This document shows positions 9,792 to 18,151 of a stretch of 64,000 bases of DNA, piece after piece. The DNA comes from Halomonas alimentaria (GTDB lineage: Bacteria; Pseudomonadota; Gammaproteobacteria; Pseudomonadales; Halomonadaceae): assembly GCF_009902005.1 (NCBI RefSeq), contig NZ_WUTT01000001.1, forward strand, positions 3,006,731 through 3,070,730, read 5' to 3'. The position numbers and the translations under genes were made by a program. The stretch's first letter is position 1; each line of letters starts with the position of its first letter. The notes under the pieces were generated by a model. It searched no databases. It worked only from the letters and a program-made list of their open reading frames with translations, and was not told the origin of the DNA.

Positions 9792-9876
9792 TGGTGCGGA
9801 TGAGAGGACTTGAACCTCCACGCCCGAAGGCACCAGGACCTAAACCTGGCGTGTCTACCAATTCCACCACATCCGC
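9792..9876 (-). tRNA. tRNA-Leu (anticodon UAG)
   Basis: On the minus strand this 85-base segment folds as a class II tRNA. It begins GCGGATGTGG and ends ATCCGCACCA with an encoded CCA. The acceptor stem GCGGATG pairs with the 3' CATCCGC. The anticodon arm CCAGG-TTTAGGT-CCTGG carries TAG, the variable arm is TGCCTTCGGGCG, and the T arm contains GGTTCAAGTCC. It lies inside the biotin cluster, between bioD and bioA on the same strand. Confidence 0.97.
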
Positions 9877-9919
9877 AAGGGTAGGCAGGTGTTGTATTTT
9901 ACGGACGCCTTCCGGCAAG

Positions 9920-10621
9920 TCAATCGCCATCGGGCAGCTCCAGGTGATCCGCGGCGGACGCGGCCAGGGTTTGCGGATCGCCGGCCGGCAGGTGCGGCAC
10001 GACGCCCAGGCAGGGGGCGTCGAGGGTTCTCGCCAGAGTCGCCAGGTTGTCGCGATAGGGCGCCTCGTCGGCAGCGAATGCCGGGTCCACCAGGCAACCG
10101 ACCCAGCCGGCCAGGTGCAGCCTATCCGCGGCGATGGCATCACAGGTGAGTCGTGCATGGCTGATGCAGCCCAGGCGTAGTCCCACCACCAGTATCACCG
10201 GCAGACTCAGTGCCATGGCCAGGCCGGCGAGGTCCTCGTGGTCGTTCAGCGGCACCCGCCAGCCGCCGGCGCCCTCCACCAGGGTCAGCTCGCGCCCCAG
10301 GTTCAGCCCGCCACGGACACTCGCGGCCAGGGTCTCGAGCGTCACGCTCACACCCGCCTCGCGTGCGGCCAGGTGAGGGGCGATGGCCGGCAGGAAGGCA
10401 TGGGGATTGACGGTGGCATAGGGCACCGGCGGATGGCTCTGGGCCTGCAGCGCCAGGGCATCGGGGTTACGCGGCCCTTCGGCGGTTGACTCGCTGCCCG
10501 AGGCGACGGGCTTGAGTCCCAGGGTGGATAGCTCCCGGCGGCGGGCCAGGGCCAGCAGGCCGGAGGTGATCAGGGTCTTGCCGGCATCGGTGTCCGTACC
10601 GGTCACGAAGTAGGCGGGCAT
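9920..10621 (-). CDS. bioD: Dethiobiotin synthetase BioD
   Basis: ATP-dependent ring closure of DAPA with CO2 to dethiobiotin. The 233-residue protein starts with the P-loop GTDTDAGKTLI (residues 8-18), followed by LGLKPVASGSE (substrate lysine region) and VEGAGGWRVPLND, all diagnostic for BioD. It starts one base after the bioC stop, within the bioB-F-H-C-D run. The first gene after it on this strand is tRNA-Leu. Confidence 0.95.
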   Translation of the reverse strand: MPAYFVTGTDTDAGKTLITSGLLALARRRELSTLGLKPVASGSESTAEGPRNPDALALQAQSHPPVPYATVNPHAFLPAIAPHLAAREAGVSVTLETLAASVRGGLNLGRELTLVEGAGGWRVPLNDHEDLAGLAMALSLPVILVVGLRLGCISHARLTCDAIAADRLHLAGWVGCLVDPAFAADEAPYRDNLATLARTLDAPCLGVVPHLPAGDPQTLAASAADHLELPDGD

Positions 10622-10622
10622 C

Positions 10623-11420
10623 TCAGCGAACGAGCTCCAGCGTCAGCAGGTGGTAGGTGACAGGCAGCCCTGTGGGTTCGCGCAGGGACTCGTACCGCCG
10701 CCTGGCGCGAGCGAGGTCGGCGCGAGTCAGGTGTCCCGCAGGGCGCGAGACCTGGGCGCCGATGCCCTTGATGGAGGCCATCACCGCGGCCAGGTCGACA
10801 TAGTGGAAACGTGGCCGGCTGGCAGCCACCGCCACACGGCGGAAGCCGGCCAGGTGCGCCGCCTCCAGGTATCGCTCGCGCTGGCGAAAGTCGAGCAGGG
10901 CAGCGGGGTGACCGGGGCGTTGCCAGGCGTGACTGACCTCGGCAAGGGTGCCTGGCCCCAGGGTATTGATCAGCGCTTGGCCACCGGGGCGCAGCACGCG
11001 ATGCAGTTCCGCCATCACGGCATCGAGGTCGGGGCACCATTGCAGGGCGAGGTTGGAGAACACCAGTTCCAGGCGGCCATCGGCAAGTGGCAGGGCGGTG
11101 GCATTGCCACACACCCACTGCACCCGGTCGTCGTGATCACGACGGGCGACCTCCAGCATCCCCCGGGCGAGATCCAGGCCCACGATGCGGGCATCGGGAG
11201 CGAAGTGCTCGGCCAGTCGCTGGCTCCACTGGCCCGGGCCGCAGCCAAGGTCGAGCACCGACGCCGCCCTGGGCGGGAGTCGGGCCCAGAGTGTCTCTCC
11301 CATGGCCTGCTGGGCCGTCGCCAGGCGTTCGTAGTTGTCGGCGGCACGCGAGAAGGCGTGGGCCACGCGGCGCTGCCAGTCGTCGCTTGTTGCCGCATGG
11401 GGCAGGGCAGGCGTGTTCAT
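10623..11420 (-). CDS. bioC: Malonyl-ACP O-methyltransferase BioC
   Basis: Methylates malonyl-ACP so that fatty-acid synthesis can build the pimeloyl chain. The 265-residue SAM methyltransferase has motif I VLDLGCGPGQWSQ (about residues 55-67), FSNLALQWCPDLD (a BioC-type motif IV) and VLRPGGQALINTL. The N-terminus VAHAFSRAADNYERLATAQ matches the BioC opening. It overlaps bioH by 4 bases. Adjacent bioH, which removes this methyl ester, supports the role. Confidence 0.93.
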   Translation of the reverse strand: MNTPALPHAATSDDWQRRVAHAFSRAADNYERLATAQQAMGETLWARLPPRAASVLDLGCGPGQWSQRLAEHFAPDARIVGLDLARGMLEVARRDHDDRVQWVCGNATALPLADGRLELVFSNLALQWCPDLDAVMAELHRVLRPGGQALINTLGPGTLAEVSHAWQRPGHPAALLDFRQRERYLEAAHLAGFRRVAVAASRPRFHYVDLAAVMASIKGIGAQVSRPAGHLTRADLARARRRYESLREPTGLPVTYHLLTLELVR

Positions 11421-12172
11421 GCGTGGGTACCCTCCGGGCGTGAGCTAGCGCCATTGGTAAGACACTCACGGGTCAGCACGACCAGGCCCTCGGCCAGCTC
11501 AGCGGGGCGCGAGAGCATCGGGCAATGGCCGGCGCCGTGGATGCGCCTGTCAGCACCCTGGCGCAGCGTCTCGGCCAGCAGCGGGTCGTCAGCGCCGGCC
11601 AGGGTGCGCACCGGACAGGGTGGTGCGGCCAGGGTGTCGCCGATATCCAGGGTGGCCAGCCAGTGGAGGCCCGCGGCGAGACTCGCTGCGTCGGGGCTCG
11701 GGTCGTCATGGAGAAGGTCGCGCAGGAGGCGGTGGGTGTCGCCAGGGGATGTTTCGCCGCCGAGCATCCAGCGTCGGAAGTGGGCCAGGGCGGCTGCGGG
11801 ATCACGGGCGAAGGCGTGATGGAAGGCGGCCAGTTCCCGCGAGCCGACGCCTCCGGGGTGGCAGAAGGTCGGACCCATGCCCAGCAGGATCAGTCCTCGG
11901 GGCGGTACCAGGCTTGTCGGCAGGCGCCTGAGCAGGCTGGCCGCCAGCAGCCCACCCAGCGACCAGCCCACCCAGACCGCATCGGGGTGAAGCTCATCGG
12001 CCATGGTGGCGGCCAGGGCGTCGAGGTCGGTGGGGGATGCCAACGGCGGCCGGCCGCCATACCCCGGCCAGTCGGGCGCAGCGATGGTGACTCCCGCCGG
12101 CCAGTGGCGCGCCAGTGGCCGCCAGACTCGGGTGTCGACCCCCCAGCCGGAAAGCAGCACCAGGCGGGTCAT
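11417..12172 (-). CDS. bioH: Pimeloyl-ACP methyl ester esterase BioH
   Basis: Hydrolyses the methyl ester of pimeloyl-ACP, ending the BioC-initiated chain. The 251-residue alpha/beta hydrolase has LLSGWGVDTRVW at the N-terminus, nucleophile Ser in GWSLGGLLA (about residue 71), an Asp in AGADDPLL and a His in HGAGHCPMLS near the end. It is co-transcribed between bioF and bioC with 4-base overlaps on both sides. Other clade hydrolases (BioG, BioK) do the same job elsewhere; the motifs fit BioH. Confidence 0.9.
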   Translation of the reverse strand: MTRLVLLSGWGVDTRVWRPLARHWPAGVTIAAPDWPGYGGRPPLASPTDLDALAATMADELHPDAVWVGWSLGGLLAASLLRRLPTSLVPPRGLILLGMGPTFCHPGGVGSRELAAFHHAFARDPAAALAHFRRWMLGGETSPGDTHRLLRDLLHDDPSPDAASLAAGLHWLATLDIGDTLAAPPCPVRTLAGADDPLLAETLRQGADRRIHGAGHCPMLSRPAELAEGLVVLTRECLTNGASSRPEGTHA

Positions 12173-13344
12173 GTCAGCATCTCTCCACCGGTTACGGTGT
12201 GCCGGGCCCAGCAGTCGGCCAGGCCCTCGAGCAGGGCGTTCAGGTCGTCGTCGGTATGGGCGGCGGAGAGGGTGATGCGCAGTCGCGCCTGGCCGCGTGG
12301 CACCGTGGGCTCGCGGATGGCGCCCACCTGGATGCCGCGCTCGGCGAGGTGTGCGGCCCAGGCCATGACCGTTGCATCATCGCCCAGCACCACCGGCTGG
12401 ATCGGCGTGGAACTGGCCATCAGTGGCAGCCCCAGCGTCGCCGCCTCGCGGCGAAAGCGGGCGATCAGCGCGTGCAGCCGGGTGCGGCGTTGCGGCTCGG
12501 AGGCAAGGATCTCCAGCGCGGCGAGCGTGGCCGCCGCCACTCCCGGCGGCTGGGCCGTGGTGTAGATGTAGGGGCGGGCGAACTGGACCAGGTGCTCGAC
12601 CAGTGCCTCGCTTCCTGCCACGAAGGCGCCGGCGGTGCCCAGCGCCTTGCCGAGCGTGCCCACCAGCACCGGCACCTCGTCCATGCCGTGGGTGTGGCCG
12701 ACGCTGCCATCGCCGCGCTCGCCGAGTACACCCAGGCCGTGGGCATCGTCGATCATCAACCAGGCCCCGTGGCGGCGCGCCGTCGTGGCAAGCCCGGGGA
12801 TGTCGGCGATGTCGCCATCCATGCTGAAGACGCCGTCGCTCACCACCAGCCGCAGGGCCCCTGTCGCGCTGCGCTCCAGCAGCCGGTCGAGGTCGGCCAG
12901 ATCAGCATGATGGAAGCGTCGCGAACGGGCACCGGCAAGTCGGGCGCCATCGATCAGTGAGGCGTGGTTGAGGCGATCCTGGAAGACCCGGGTCTCCTCG
13001 TCGCAGAGCGCCTGCAGTACGCCCAGGTTGGCCATGTAGCCGGTGGAGAAGAGTAGCGCCCGTGGGCGACCGGTGAGATCGGCAAGGCGGCCCTCGAGTG
13101 CCTCGTGAACCGCGAGGTGGCCATTGACCAGGTGCGAGGCACGGGCCCCGGCACCATGGCGCCTGGCACCCTCGGCCATCGCCTCGGCAAGGCGCGGGTC
13201 CCGTGCCAGGCCCAGGTAGTCGTTACCGGCGAAGTCGCACAGCGCGCTTGTTGGCTGCCCGATGTGGCGGTGTCGCCACAGGCCCGCCGATCGGCGGGCC
13301 TGGGTGCGTGCGGCGAGCCGGTCTGCCCAGTCGTGGACGGCCAT
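12169..13344 (-). CDS. bioF: 8-amino-7-oxononanoate synthase BioF
   Basis: PLP-dependent condensation of pimeloyl-ACP with alanine to KAPA. The 391-residue protein shows CDFAGNDYLGLA near residue 37, SHLVNGHLAVHEALE, the Asp of VSDGVFSMDGDIADI, LMIDDAHGLGVLG, and the PLP lysine in VGTLGKALGTAGAF, all typical of alpha-oxoamine synthases. It lies 3 bases after the bioB stop and overlaps bioH by 4 bases. Confidence 0.94.
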   Translation of the reverse strand: MAVHDWADRLAARTQARRSAGLWRHRHIGQPTSALCDFAGNDYLGLARDPRLAEAMAEGARRHGAGARASHLVNGHLAVHEALEGRLADLTGRPRALLFSTGYMANLGVLQALCDEETRVFQDRLNHASLIDGARLAGARSRRFHHADLADLDRLLERSATGALRLVVSDGVFSMDGDIADIPGLATTARRHGAWLMIDDAHGLGVLGERGDGSVGHTHGMDEVPVLVGTLGKALGTAGAFVAGSEALVEHLVQFARPYIYTTAQPPGVAAATLAALEILASEPQRRTRLHALIARFRREAATLGLPLMASSTPIQPVVLGDDATVMAWAAHLAERGIQVGAIREPTVPRGQARLRITLSAAHTDDDLNALLEGLADCWARHTVTGGEMLT

Positions 13345-13347
13345 TGC

Positions 13348-14478
13348 TCAGCTCTGGCTGGCGTCGTAGGTCAGCTCGCTGGCCCGGGCGGCGGCTTTCC
13401 GCGCCGCCTGACGGGCCAGGTCGGCCTCGACGCGGGCGGCCACGCTCGTCTGAACCTGGTCGTCATCGACGCAGGTGTCTCTGCGCTCGGGATGCAGGCC
13501 GAGCCTTGTGAACAGCACCCGGTCGCGCTCGGCCTGGGGGTTGGCGGTGGTCAGCAGCCTCTCGCCGTAGAAGATCGAGTTGGCCCCGGCCAGGAAGGCC
13601 AGTGCCTGGGTCGAATCATCCATCTGCTCACGGCCGGCGGAGAGGCGCACGTGGCTCTTCGGCATCAGGATGCGTGCCACGGCGATGGCGCGGATGAACT
13701 CGATGGGGTCGAGGTCGTCCACCGCCTCGAGGGGCGTGCCGGGCACCTTGACCAGCATGTTGATGGGCACCGACTCCGGGTGCGGCTCGAGGCGCGCCAG
13801 CTGCTGGAGCAGGGCGGCGCGGTCGCGGGGCGCCTCGCCCATTCCCAGTATCCCGCCGGCGCACACCTTCATGCCCGCGTCACGCACGTGGCCAAGGGTC
13901 GCCAGGCGGTCGGCGTAGCTGCGTGTAGTGATGATCTCGCCATAGTACTCCGGTGAGGTATCGAGGTTGTGGTTGTAGTAGTCGAGCCCGGCTTCGGCCA
14001 GGCGCCCGGCCTGTTCGCCATCGACCATGCCGAGCGTCATGCAGGTCTCGAGCCCCAGCGCCTTGACCCGCCGGACCATCTCCAGCACCACCTTGAGGTC
14101 GCGCTCGCGGGGGCTCTTCCAGGCCGCCCCCATGCAGAAGCGGCTGGCGCCGGCGTCCTTGGCCGCCCGGGCCTGCGCCACCACCTTCTCGATCTCCAGC
14201 AGCTTCTCCCTGCCCAGGCCGGTGTTGTAGTGGCCGGACTGCGGACAGTACTTGCAGTCCTCGGGGCAGGCGCCGGTCTTGATCGAGAGCAGGGTGGAGA
14301 CCTGTACAGCGTTGGGGTCGAAGTGGGCGCGATGCACCCGCTGGGCCCGGAACAGCAGGTCGTTGAAGGGCAGGGCGAAGAGTGCCTCGATCTCGTCGAG
14401 GGTCCAGTCGTGGCGCACCTCGCTCGGGGTGGCTAGGTTCTGGGTATCGACTGCACAGGACGGCGGCGTCGGTGTCAT
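13348..14478 (-). CDS. bioB: Biotin synthase BioB
   Basis: Radical SAM enzyme that inserts sulfur into dethiobiotin. The 376-residue protein contains the CxxxCxxC cluster in [10 protein letters not shown] (about residues 71-80). Other conserved segments are [23 protein letters not shown] and [18 protein letters not shown] [14 protein letters not shown]. The C-terminus is longer than in E. coli BioB (346). It is the first gene of the operon; two inverted repeats resembling BirA operators lie 16-100 bases upstream of its ATG. Confidence 0.96.
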   Translation of the reverse strand: MTPTPPSCAVDTQNLATPSEVRHDWTLDEIEALFALPFNDLLFRAQRVHRAHFDPNAVQVSTLLSIKTGACPEDCKYCPQSGHYNTGLGREKLLEIEKVVAQARAAKDAGASRFCMGAAWKSPRERDLKVVLEMVRRVKALGLETCMTLGMVDGEQAGRLAEAGLDYYNHNLDTSPEYYGEIITTRSYADRLATLGHVRDAGMKVCAGGILGMGEAPRDRAALLQQLARLEPHPESVPINMLVKVPGTPLEAVDDLDPIEFIRAIAVARILMPKSHVRLSAGREQMDDSTQALAFLAGANSIFYGERLLTTANPQAERDRVLFTRLGLHPERRDTCVDDDQVQTSVAARVEADLARQAARKAAARASELTYDASQS

Positions 14479-14493
14479 GGGGGAGTGCCTATG

Positions 14494-14522
14494 GTCAACT
14501 TTGTGGGAATTAACAGGTTGAC
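14494..14522. promoter_or_regulatory. BirA-like operator, bioB-proximal
   Basis: Inverted repeat GTCAAC (14494-14499) - 17 bases - GTTGAC (14517-14522), starting 16 bases upstream of the bioB ATG. The half-site and spacing resemble the known proteobacterial BirA box (about TGTMAAC, 14-16 bases, GTTKACA). BirA repression of bio genes is established in enterics; its action here is inferred. This copy is less perfect than the second one. Confidence 0.5.
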
Positions 14523-14541
14523 GGATAGCTTACGGTCCGAG

Positions 14542-15264
14542 ATGACGATGTCAACTCGCATTGGTCTTCTGGTTGACAGAGTGCTGCGCCGGGCCCTGCC
14601 GGGGCGATGCGCCTTCTGCCTCGCGCCGGCCCTCGCCGAGCGGCCCTGGTGCCAGGCCTGCTTCGAGGGGCTGCCGTGGAACCTGCCCGCCTGCCCCCTG
14701 TGTGGCGAGCCGCAGCCCGAGGCGTGGCGGGGCCGGACCTGTGGCGCCTGCCTGCGCCAGCCACCGGCCTTCGTGCGTACTCGGGCACCGCTGCGCTACA
14801 GCGACGAGATCGCCTGGCTGGTGCGGCGCTTCAAGTTCCAGGCCTCACCGCGGGCCGGAACGGTGCTGCTGGCGCTGCTGGAAACGGCACTGAGCGAGGA
14901 GGCGACGGCGTGGCCCGAGGCGCTGGTGCCGGTTCCACTGCATGCGCGTCGTGCCCGCGGGCGCGGCTTCGACCAGGCCGAGTGGCTGGCGGCAAGGCTG
15001 GCCAGGCGACTGGGGGTGCCGCTGCTGCGCGGTCGACGCCTGCATGATACGCCCAGTCAGCGGGGGCTCGACCGCCACGAGCGGCGGTCTAATCTGCGCG
15101 GAGGCTTCCGGATGCAGGACTCCCTGCCGGCGCGTGTGGCACTGCTTGACGACGTGATGACGACCGGCGCTACCCTGGAGGCCCTGGCTCGCGCCTGTCT
15201 GGCCGCCGGAGCCGAGGAGGTGGAGGCCTGGGCGGTGGCACGCACGCCACTGGGGGAAATATGA
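14542..15264 (+). CDS. comF: ComF family protein (phosphoribosyltransferase-like)
   Basis: Conserved relative of Bacillus ComFC and E. coli GntX. A zinc-finger-like N-terminus (CAFC, CQAC, CPLC, CGAC between about residues 24 and 76) precedes a type I PRTase domain with PRPP motif VALLDDVMTTGATL (about residues 193-206). ComF proteins act in DNA uptake or D-glucan-like poorly defined roles; the function here is not proven. I start at ATG 14542 (a second ATG at 14548 is equal); upstream in-frame ATGs would run through the bio operators. Divergent bioB next door is a common arrangement in gammaproteobacteria. Confidence 0.8.
   Translation: MTMSTRIGLLVDRVLRRALPGRCAFCLAPALAERPWCQACFEGLPWNLPACPLCGEPQPEAWRGRTCGACLRQPPAFVRTRAPLRYSDEIAWLVRRFKFQASPRAGTVLLALLETALSEEATAWPEALVPVPLHARRARGRGFDQAEWLAARLARRLGVPLLRGRRLHDTPSQRGLDRHERRSNLRGGFRMQDSLPARVALLDDVMTTGATLEALARACLAAGAEEVEAWAVARTPLGEI
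14549..14578. promoter_or_regulatory. BirA-like operator, perfect inverted repeat, overlapping a candidate bioB promoter
   Basis: Perfect inverted repeat TGTCAAC - 16 bases - GTTGACA. Read on the minus strand, TTGACA within the left arm is a consensus -35, with TAAGCT 16 bases downstream as a weak -10 for bioB. A repressor bound here would block that promoter. The repeat also lies over the first codons of comF on the plus strand, so bound repressor could affect both genes. Assignment to BirA is by resemblance and by position. Confidence 0.6.
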
Positions 15265-15305
15265 GCAAAGCCTGGTAGAGTGGGGTTTTCCCTGGAGGAT
15301 GGACC

Positions 15306-16292
15306 ATGGACGCCGATCTGCACCCCTTCTCCACTCTGTCGCCCGCCCGGGTCGTGGCGGCCATCGAGTCGCTGGGCTTCTGGCTGCCAGGCGAGCCCTT
15401 CGCGTTGAACAGCTACGAGAACCGTGTCTACCTGGTCCACGATGACGAGCGCCGTCGCTGGGTGGCCAAATTCTATCGCCCGGAGCGCTGGAGCGATGCG
15501 CGCATCCAGGAGGAGCATGACTTCCTGGCCGAGCTGGCCGCGGAGGAGGTGGCGGTGGCCGCTCCCTGGTGTGATGAAGCGGGGCACAGCCTGCACCGGG
15601 CCGAGGGTTTCCGTTTCGCGCTCTTTCCGCAACTGCCGGGTCAGGCGCCGGAACTTGCGAACCCCGCCCACCTGTTTGCCCTGGGCGAACTGATCGGCAG
15701 CGTGCATGCGGTGGGTGAGCGGAAGCCCTTCAGGCACCGCGGCGCCATGGACATGGATGGCATGGTGCTCGACGCCCGCGAACGTGTGCTCGCCGGCCCC
15801 TGGCTGGGTCGCCTTCAGCGCCAGGCCTATGAGCGTGTCACGACGGCGCTGCATGAAGCGCTGGTGGCATATCGCTGGGACCCAGAGCAGGCGATACGCG
15901 TCCATGGTGACTGCCATATCGGCAATATCCTGGGTCGCGACGAATACTTCGCGCTGGTGGACTTCGACGACTGTCTGATGGCCCCGGCGGTGCAGGATCT
16001 GTGGATGCTGATCACCGCGCAGGCCCCGGAGGAGCGGCACATGCAGCTCTCGGAGGTGATCGAAGGCTACGAGCAGCACCGCGAGTTCGACCGCCGCGAA
16101 CTGGCCCTGGCCGAGCCGCTGCGTACCCTTCGCCTGCTGCGTCACAGCGCCTGGCTGGTGTCACGCTGGGAGGACCCGGCCTTTCCGGTAGCCTTTCCCT
16201 GGCTGGCAGATGCGGGTTACTGGGACGGCCATATCAGGACCCTGGAGCAGCAGCGCCAGGCGCTCGAGCGGGCGCCGCGCTGGTTGGCATGA
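15306..16292 (+). CDS. srkA: Stress response kinase A (YihE/SrkA)
   Basis: Ser/Thr kinase of the aminoglycoside-phosphotransferase fold that protects stressed cells, known in E. coli to oppose MazEF-mediated death. The 328-residue protein starts with HPFSTLSPARVVAAIESLGF, has NSYENRVYLV (ATP lid), catalytic HGDCHIGNIL (about residues 199-208) and metal-binding VDFDDCLMAP. Length equals the E. coli protein (328). A CTGGAGGA ribosome site precedes the ATG. In E. coli it is next to dsbA; here it is alone. Confidence 0.9.
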   Translation: MDADLHPFSTLSPARVVAAIESLGFWLPGEPFALNSYENRVYLVHDDERRRWVAKFYRPERWSDARIQEEHDFLAELAAEEVAVAAPWCDEAGHSLHRAEGFRFALFPQLPGQAPELANPAHLFALGELIGSVHAVGERKPFRHRGAMDMDGMVLDARERVLAGPWLGRLQRQAYERVTTALHEALVAYRWDPEQAIRVHGDCHIGNILGRDEYFALVDFDDCLMAPAVQDLWMLITAQAPEERHMQLSEVIEGYEQHREFDRRELALAEPLRTLRLLRHSAWLVSRWEDPAFPVAFPWLADAGYWDGHIRTLEQQRQALERAPRWLA

Positions 16293-16297
16293 AGACG

Positions 16298-16326
16298 CCG
16301 CGCCTCTTCTGGACGAAGAGGCGCGG
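16298..16326. terminator. Bidirectional hairpin between srkA and the secreted unknown
   Basis: Perfect 12-bp stem CCGCGCCTCTTC / GAAGAGGCGCGG with a 5-base loop TGGAC, between the convergent stops at 16292 and 16348. There is no strong T-run in either direction, so rho-independent termination is probable but not certain. Confidence 0.6.
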
Positions 16327-16347
16327 ATCAGCTGTCGGTGGGGGGGA

Positions 16348-16890
16348 TTACTGGGCGTCGGGGTCGGGCTGCTCGGCGGGGATCGGGTTGGCGACGCCGT
16401 CACCCTCGGCCTGACGACGTTCGATATTGATCTGCTCGGAGGGATTCTCCTGCTCCTCGATGGCCAACTCGCTGGCCACCTGGAGCTCGAAGCCGTGTTC
16501 CGGGGTGATCTCGCAGCGGCCGTCCTGGCAGGCATTGATACCGAACTCGCCGTCGCTGTCGTAGGCCGCGGCGGAGATCTCGCCGCTGTAGATGTGGCTG
16601 TCGCTGCCTTCGGTGTCGATGCAGGTGACGCTGGAGGTGGTGATACGGATGCGTTCGCCATCGAGCTGCGCATCACCGACCATCACGCAGTAATCGGGTA
16701 CCTGATGGCTACCGCTGCCATCGGCCACCGGGCGCAGCAGGATGTCGTCCTGGCGAGGCGCCTCGGCGTCGAGGCTCAATGACGAGACCACCTGCACTTC
16801 CAGGCGGGCATCGGCGGGAAGCACCAGGGTGGTGGCGAAGGCCAGGGAGGGGGCCAGCAGGAGGCCCAGCAGCAGGGGTGTCTTGGTCAT
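16348..16890 (-). CDS. Secreted protein of unknown function
   Basis: Not recognised with confidence. From ATG 16890 the product is 180 residues with a signal peptide (about residues 1-20, ends SLAFA). The mature part has two cysteine pairs (PDYCVMVG...SSVTCIDTEG and NACQDGRCEI) and ends in an acidic, Pro-rich tail. The pattern 'C...GE.IRI...S.TCI' faintly recalls the C-terminal domain of TraB/VirB10-like proteins, but no conjugation gene is near and I do not assign it. A GTG start at 16917 would add 9 residues before the signal sequence. Confidence 0.55.
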   Translation of the reverse strand: MTKTPLLLGLLLAPSLAFATTLVLPADARLEVQVVSSLSLDAEAPRQDDILLRPVADGSGSHQVPDYCVMVGDAQLDGERIRITTSSVTCIDTEGSDSHIYSGEISAAAYDSDGEFGINACQDGRCEITPEHGFELQVASELAIEEQENPSEQINIERRQAEGDGVANPIPAEQPDPDAQ

Positions 16891-17078
16891 GTCGGGCTCT
16901 CGCGGAAAGATCTGCACAGCATGAAAGACTGCATAATATCACAGCCTGACGCATCGACTCACCGCCGGGTTTCGGGTGCGGCAGGATGTCGCGAGGGATG
17001 GCATGGCGAGAACGCGTCGGCCGAGATGCCGAAAGGGGGCGGCGGGCTGCTAGACTATTGGCTTGGAGTGACAAAAAA

Positions 17079-17114
17079 TTGTACAGGAATGTGTCCCTGT
17101 ATATATTATGTACA
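17079..17114 (+). promoter_or_regulatory. folE promoter with overlapping palindrome
   Basis: TTGTAC (17079-17084), 17-base spacer, TATATT (17102-17107): a good sigma-70 match about 45 bases before folE. A 17-bp near-perfect palindrome TGTATATATTATGTACA (17098-17114) covers the -10, and TACAGG/CCTGTA (17082-17101) forms a second inverted repeat in the spacer. An operator for an unidentified regulator is likely. Confidence 0.6.
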
Positions 17115-17152
17115 TGAAAGCTGGCAATCAGTGACGACCTGACGGGGCCCCC

Positions 17153-17710
17153 ATGACAGAAGAGCTCGCCAACCACTACCGACAGATCATCCTCGCGCTG
17201 GGCGAGGATCCCGAGCGGGAGGGACTGCGTGACACGCCCAAGCGTGCCGCCAAGGCCATGCAGTTCCTTAACCGCGGTTATCTCCAGTCGCTGGAGGAGA
17301 TCGTCAATGGCGCTGTCTTTGCGTCGGAGACCGACGAGATGGTGTTGGTCAAGGATATAGAGCTCTATTCCATGTGTGAGCACCACCTGCTGCCCTTCAT
17401 CGGCAAGTGCCATATCGCCTACCTGCCCGATGGCAAGGTGCTGGGGCTCTCCAAGTTCGCGCGTATCGTCGACATGTTCGCCCGGCGCATGCAGATCCAG
17501 GAGAACCTCACCCGCCAGATCGCCGAGGCCGTCCAGGAGGTGACCGGCGCCCGTGGTGTGGCGGTGGTGATCGAGGCTCGCCATCTGTGCATGATGATGC
17601 GCGGCGTCGAGAAACAGAACTCCAGCATGACCTCCTCGGTGATGCTCGGCGCCTTCCGACAGAACCAGTCGACCCGTCAGGAGTTCCTGACGCTGATCAA
17701 CGGGCGCTGA
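17153..17710 (+). CDS. folE: GTP cyclohydrolase I FolE
   Basis: First step of tetrahydrofolate and pterin synthesis: GTP to dihydroneopterin triphosphate. The 185-residue protein has the zinc/catalytic segment [13 protein letters not shown] (about residues 73-85), [15 protein letters not shown], and [14 protein letters not shown] with the second zinc Cys. Length is typical of the type I enzyme. The neighbour folX acts on its product. No zinc-independent FolE2 features are seen. Confidence 0.95.
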   Translation: MTEELANHYRQIILALGEDPEREGLRDTPKRAAKAMQFLNRGYLQSLEEIVNGAVFASETDEMVLVKDIELYSMCEHHLLPFIGKCHIAYLPDGKVLGLSKFARIVDMFARRMQIQENLTRQIAEAVQEVTGARGVAVVIEARHLCMMMRGVEKQNSSMTSSVMLGAFRQNQSTRQEFLTLINGR

Positions 17711-17749
17711 ATCCAGGCGCATACTCTTGAGAGCCCAGGAGAGCCGGCC

Positions 17750-18151
17750 ATGCCGCTGCATGCCATTGACGACCAGCACTTCGACCACGATCTGGCAACC
17801 ATTCGCATCAAGAACCTTCGCCTGCGCACCCATATCGGGATAAAAGAAGAGGAGATCAAGAATCGTCAGGACGTGGTGATCAACGCGGTGATCCGCTATC
17901 GCGCCGACAAGGCGGTGGCGTTCAACCATATCGAGCAGGCATTGAATTACCGCACCATCACCAAGCAGGTGATCGCCCATGTCGAGGAGAACCGTTTCCT
18001 GCTGCTCGAGCGCATGACCCGCGAGGTACTCGACCTGATCATGGCCCACGAGCAGGTGTTGACCGCCCAGGTCGAGATTGACAAGCCCCACGCCCTGCGC
18101 TTCGCCGACTCGGTCTCCATTACCCTCTCCGAGAGCCGTCAGCTTCGTTGA
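17750..18151 (+). CDS. folX: Dihydroneopterin triphosphate 2'-epimerase FolX
   Basis: Epimerises dihydroneopterin triphosphate, the FolE product, to the monapterin branch. The 133-residue protein belongs to the FolB/FolX tunnel fold. [20 protein letters not shown] (about residues 21-40) matches FolX more than FolB, and NYRTITKQV and LDLIM..E follow. It lies 39 bases after folE, so co-transcription is likely. The last six codons and the stop are the first copy of a 21-bp tandem repeat that continues beyond the gene. Confidence 0.85.
   Translation: MPLHAIDDQHFDHDLATIRIKNLRLRTHIGIKEEEIKNRQDVVINAVIRYRADKAVAFNHIEQALNYRTITKQVIAHVEENRFLLLERMTREVLDLIMAHEQVLTAQVEIDKPHALRFADSVSITLSESRQLR

Noticed and set aside
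9792..9876. Genomic island inserted at tRNA-Leu
   Set aside because: No integrase, no direct repeat of the tRNA 3' end and no atypical genes nearby; both flanks are biotin genes.
16348..16890. Conjugation protein (TraB/VirB10-like)
   Set aside because: Only a loose cysteine-spacing resemblance; no transfer genes in the window and the length is far too short.
17098..17114. TyrR or Zur box at folE
   Set aside because: Spacing and half-sites differ from TGTAAA-N6-TTTACA and from the Zur palindrome; left as an unknown operator.
16921..17142. 73-codon plus-strand frame before folE
   Set aside because: It runs over the folE promoter, lacks a ribosome site and has no recognisable features.
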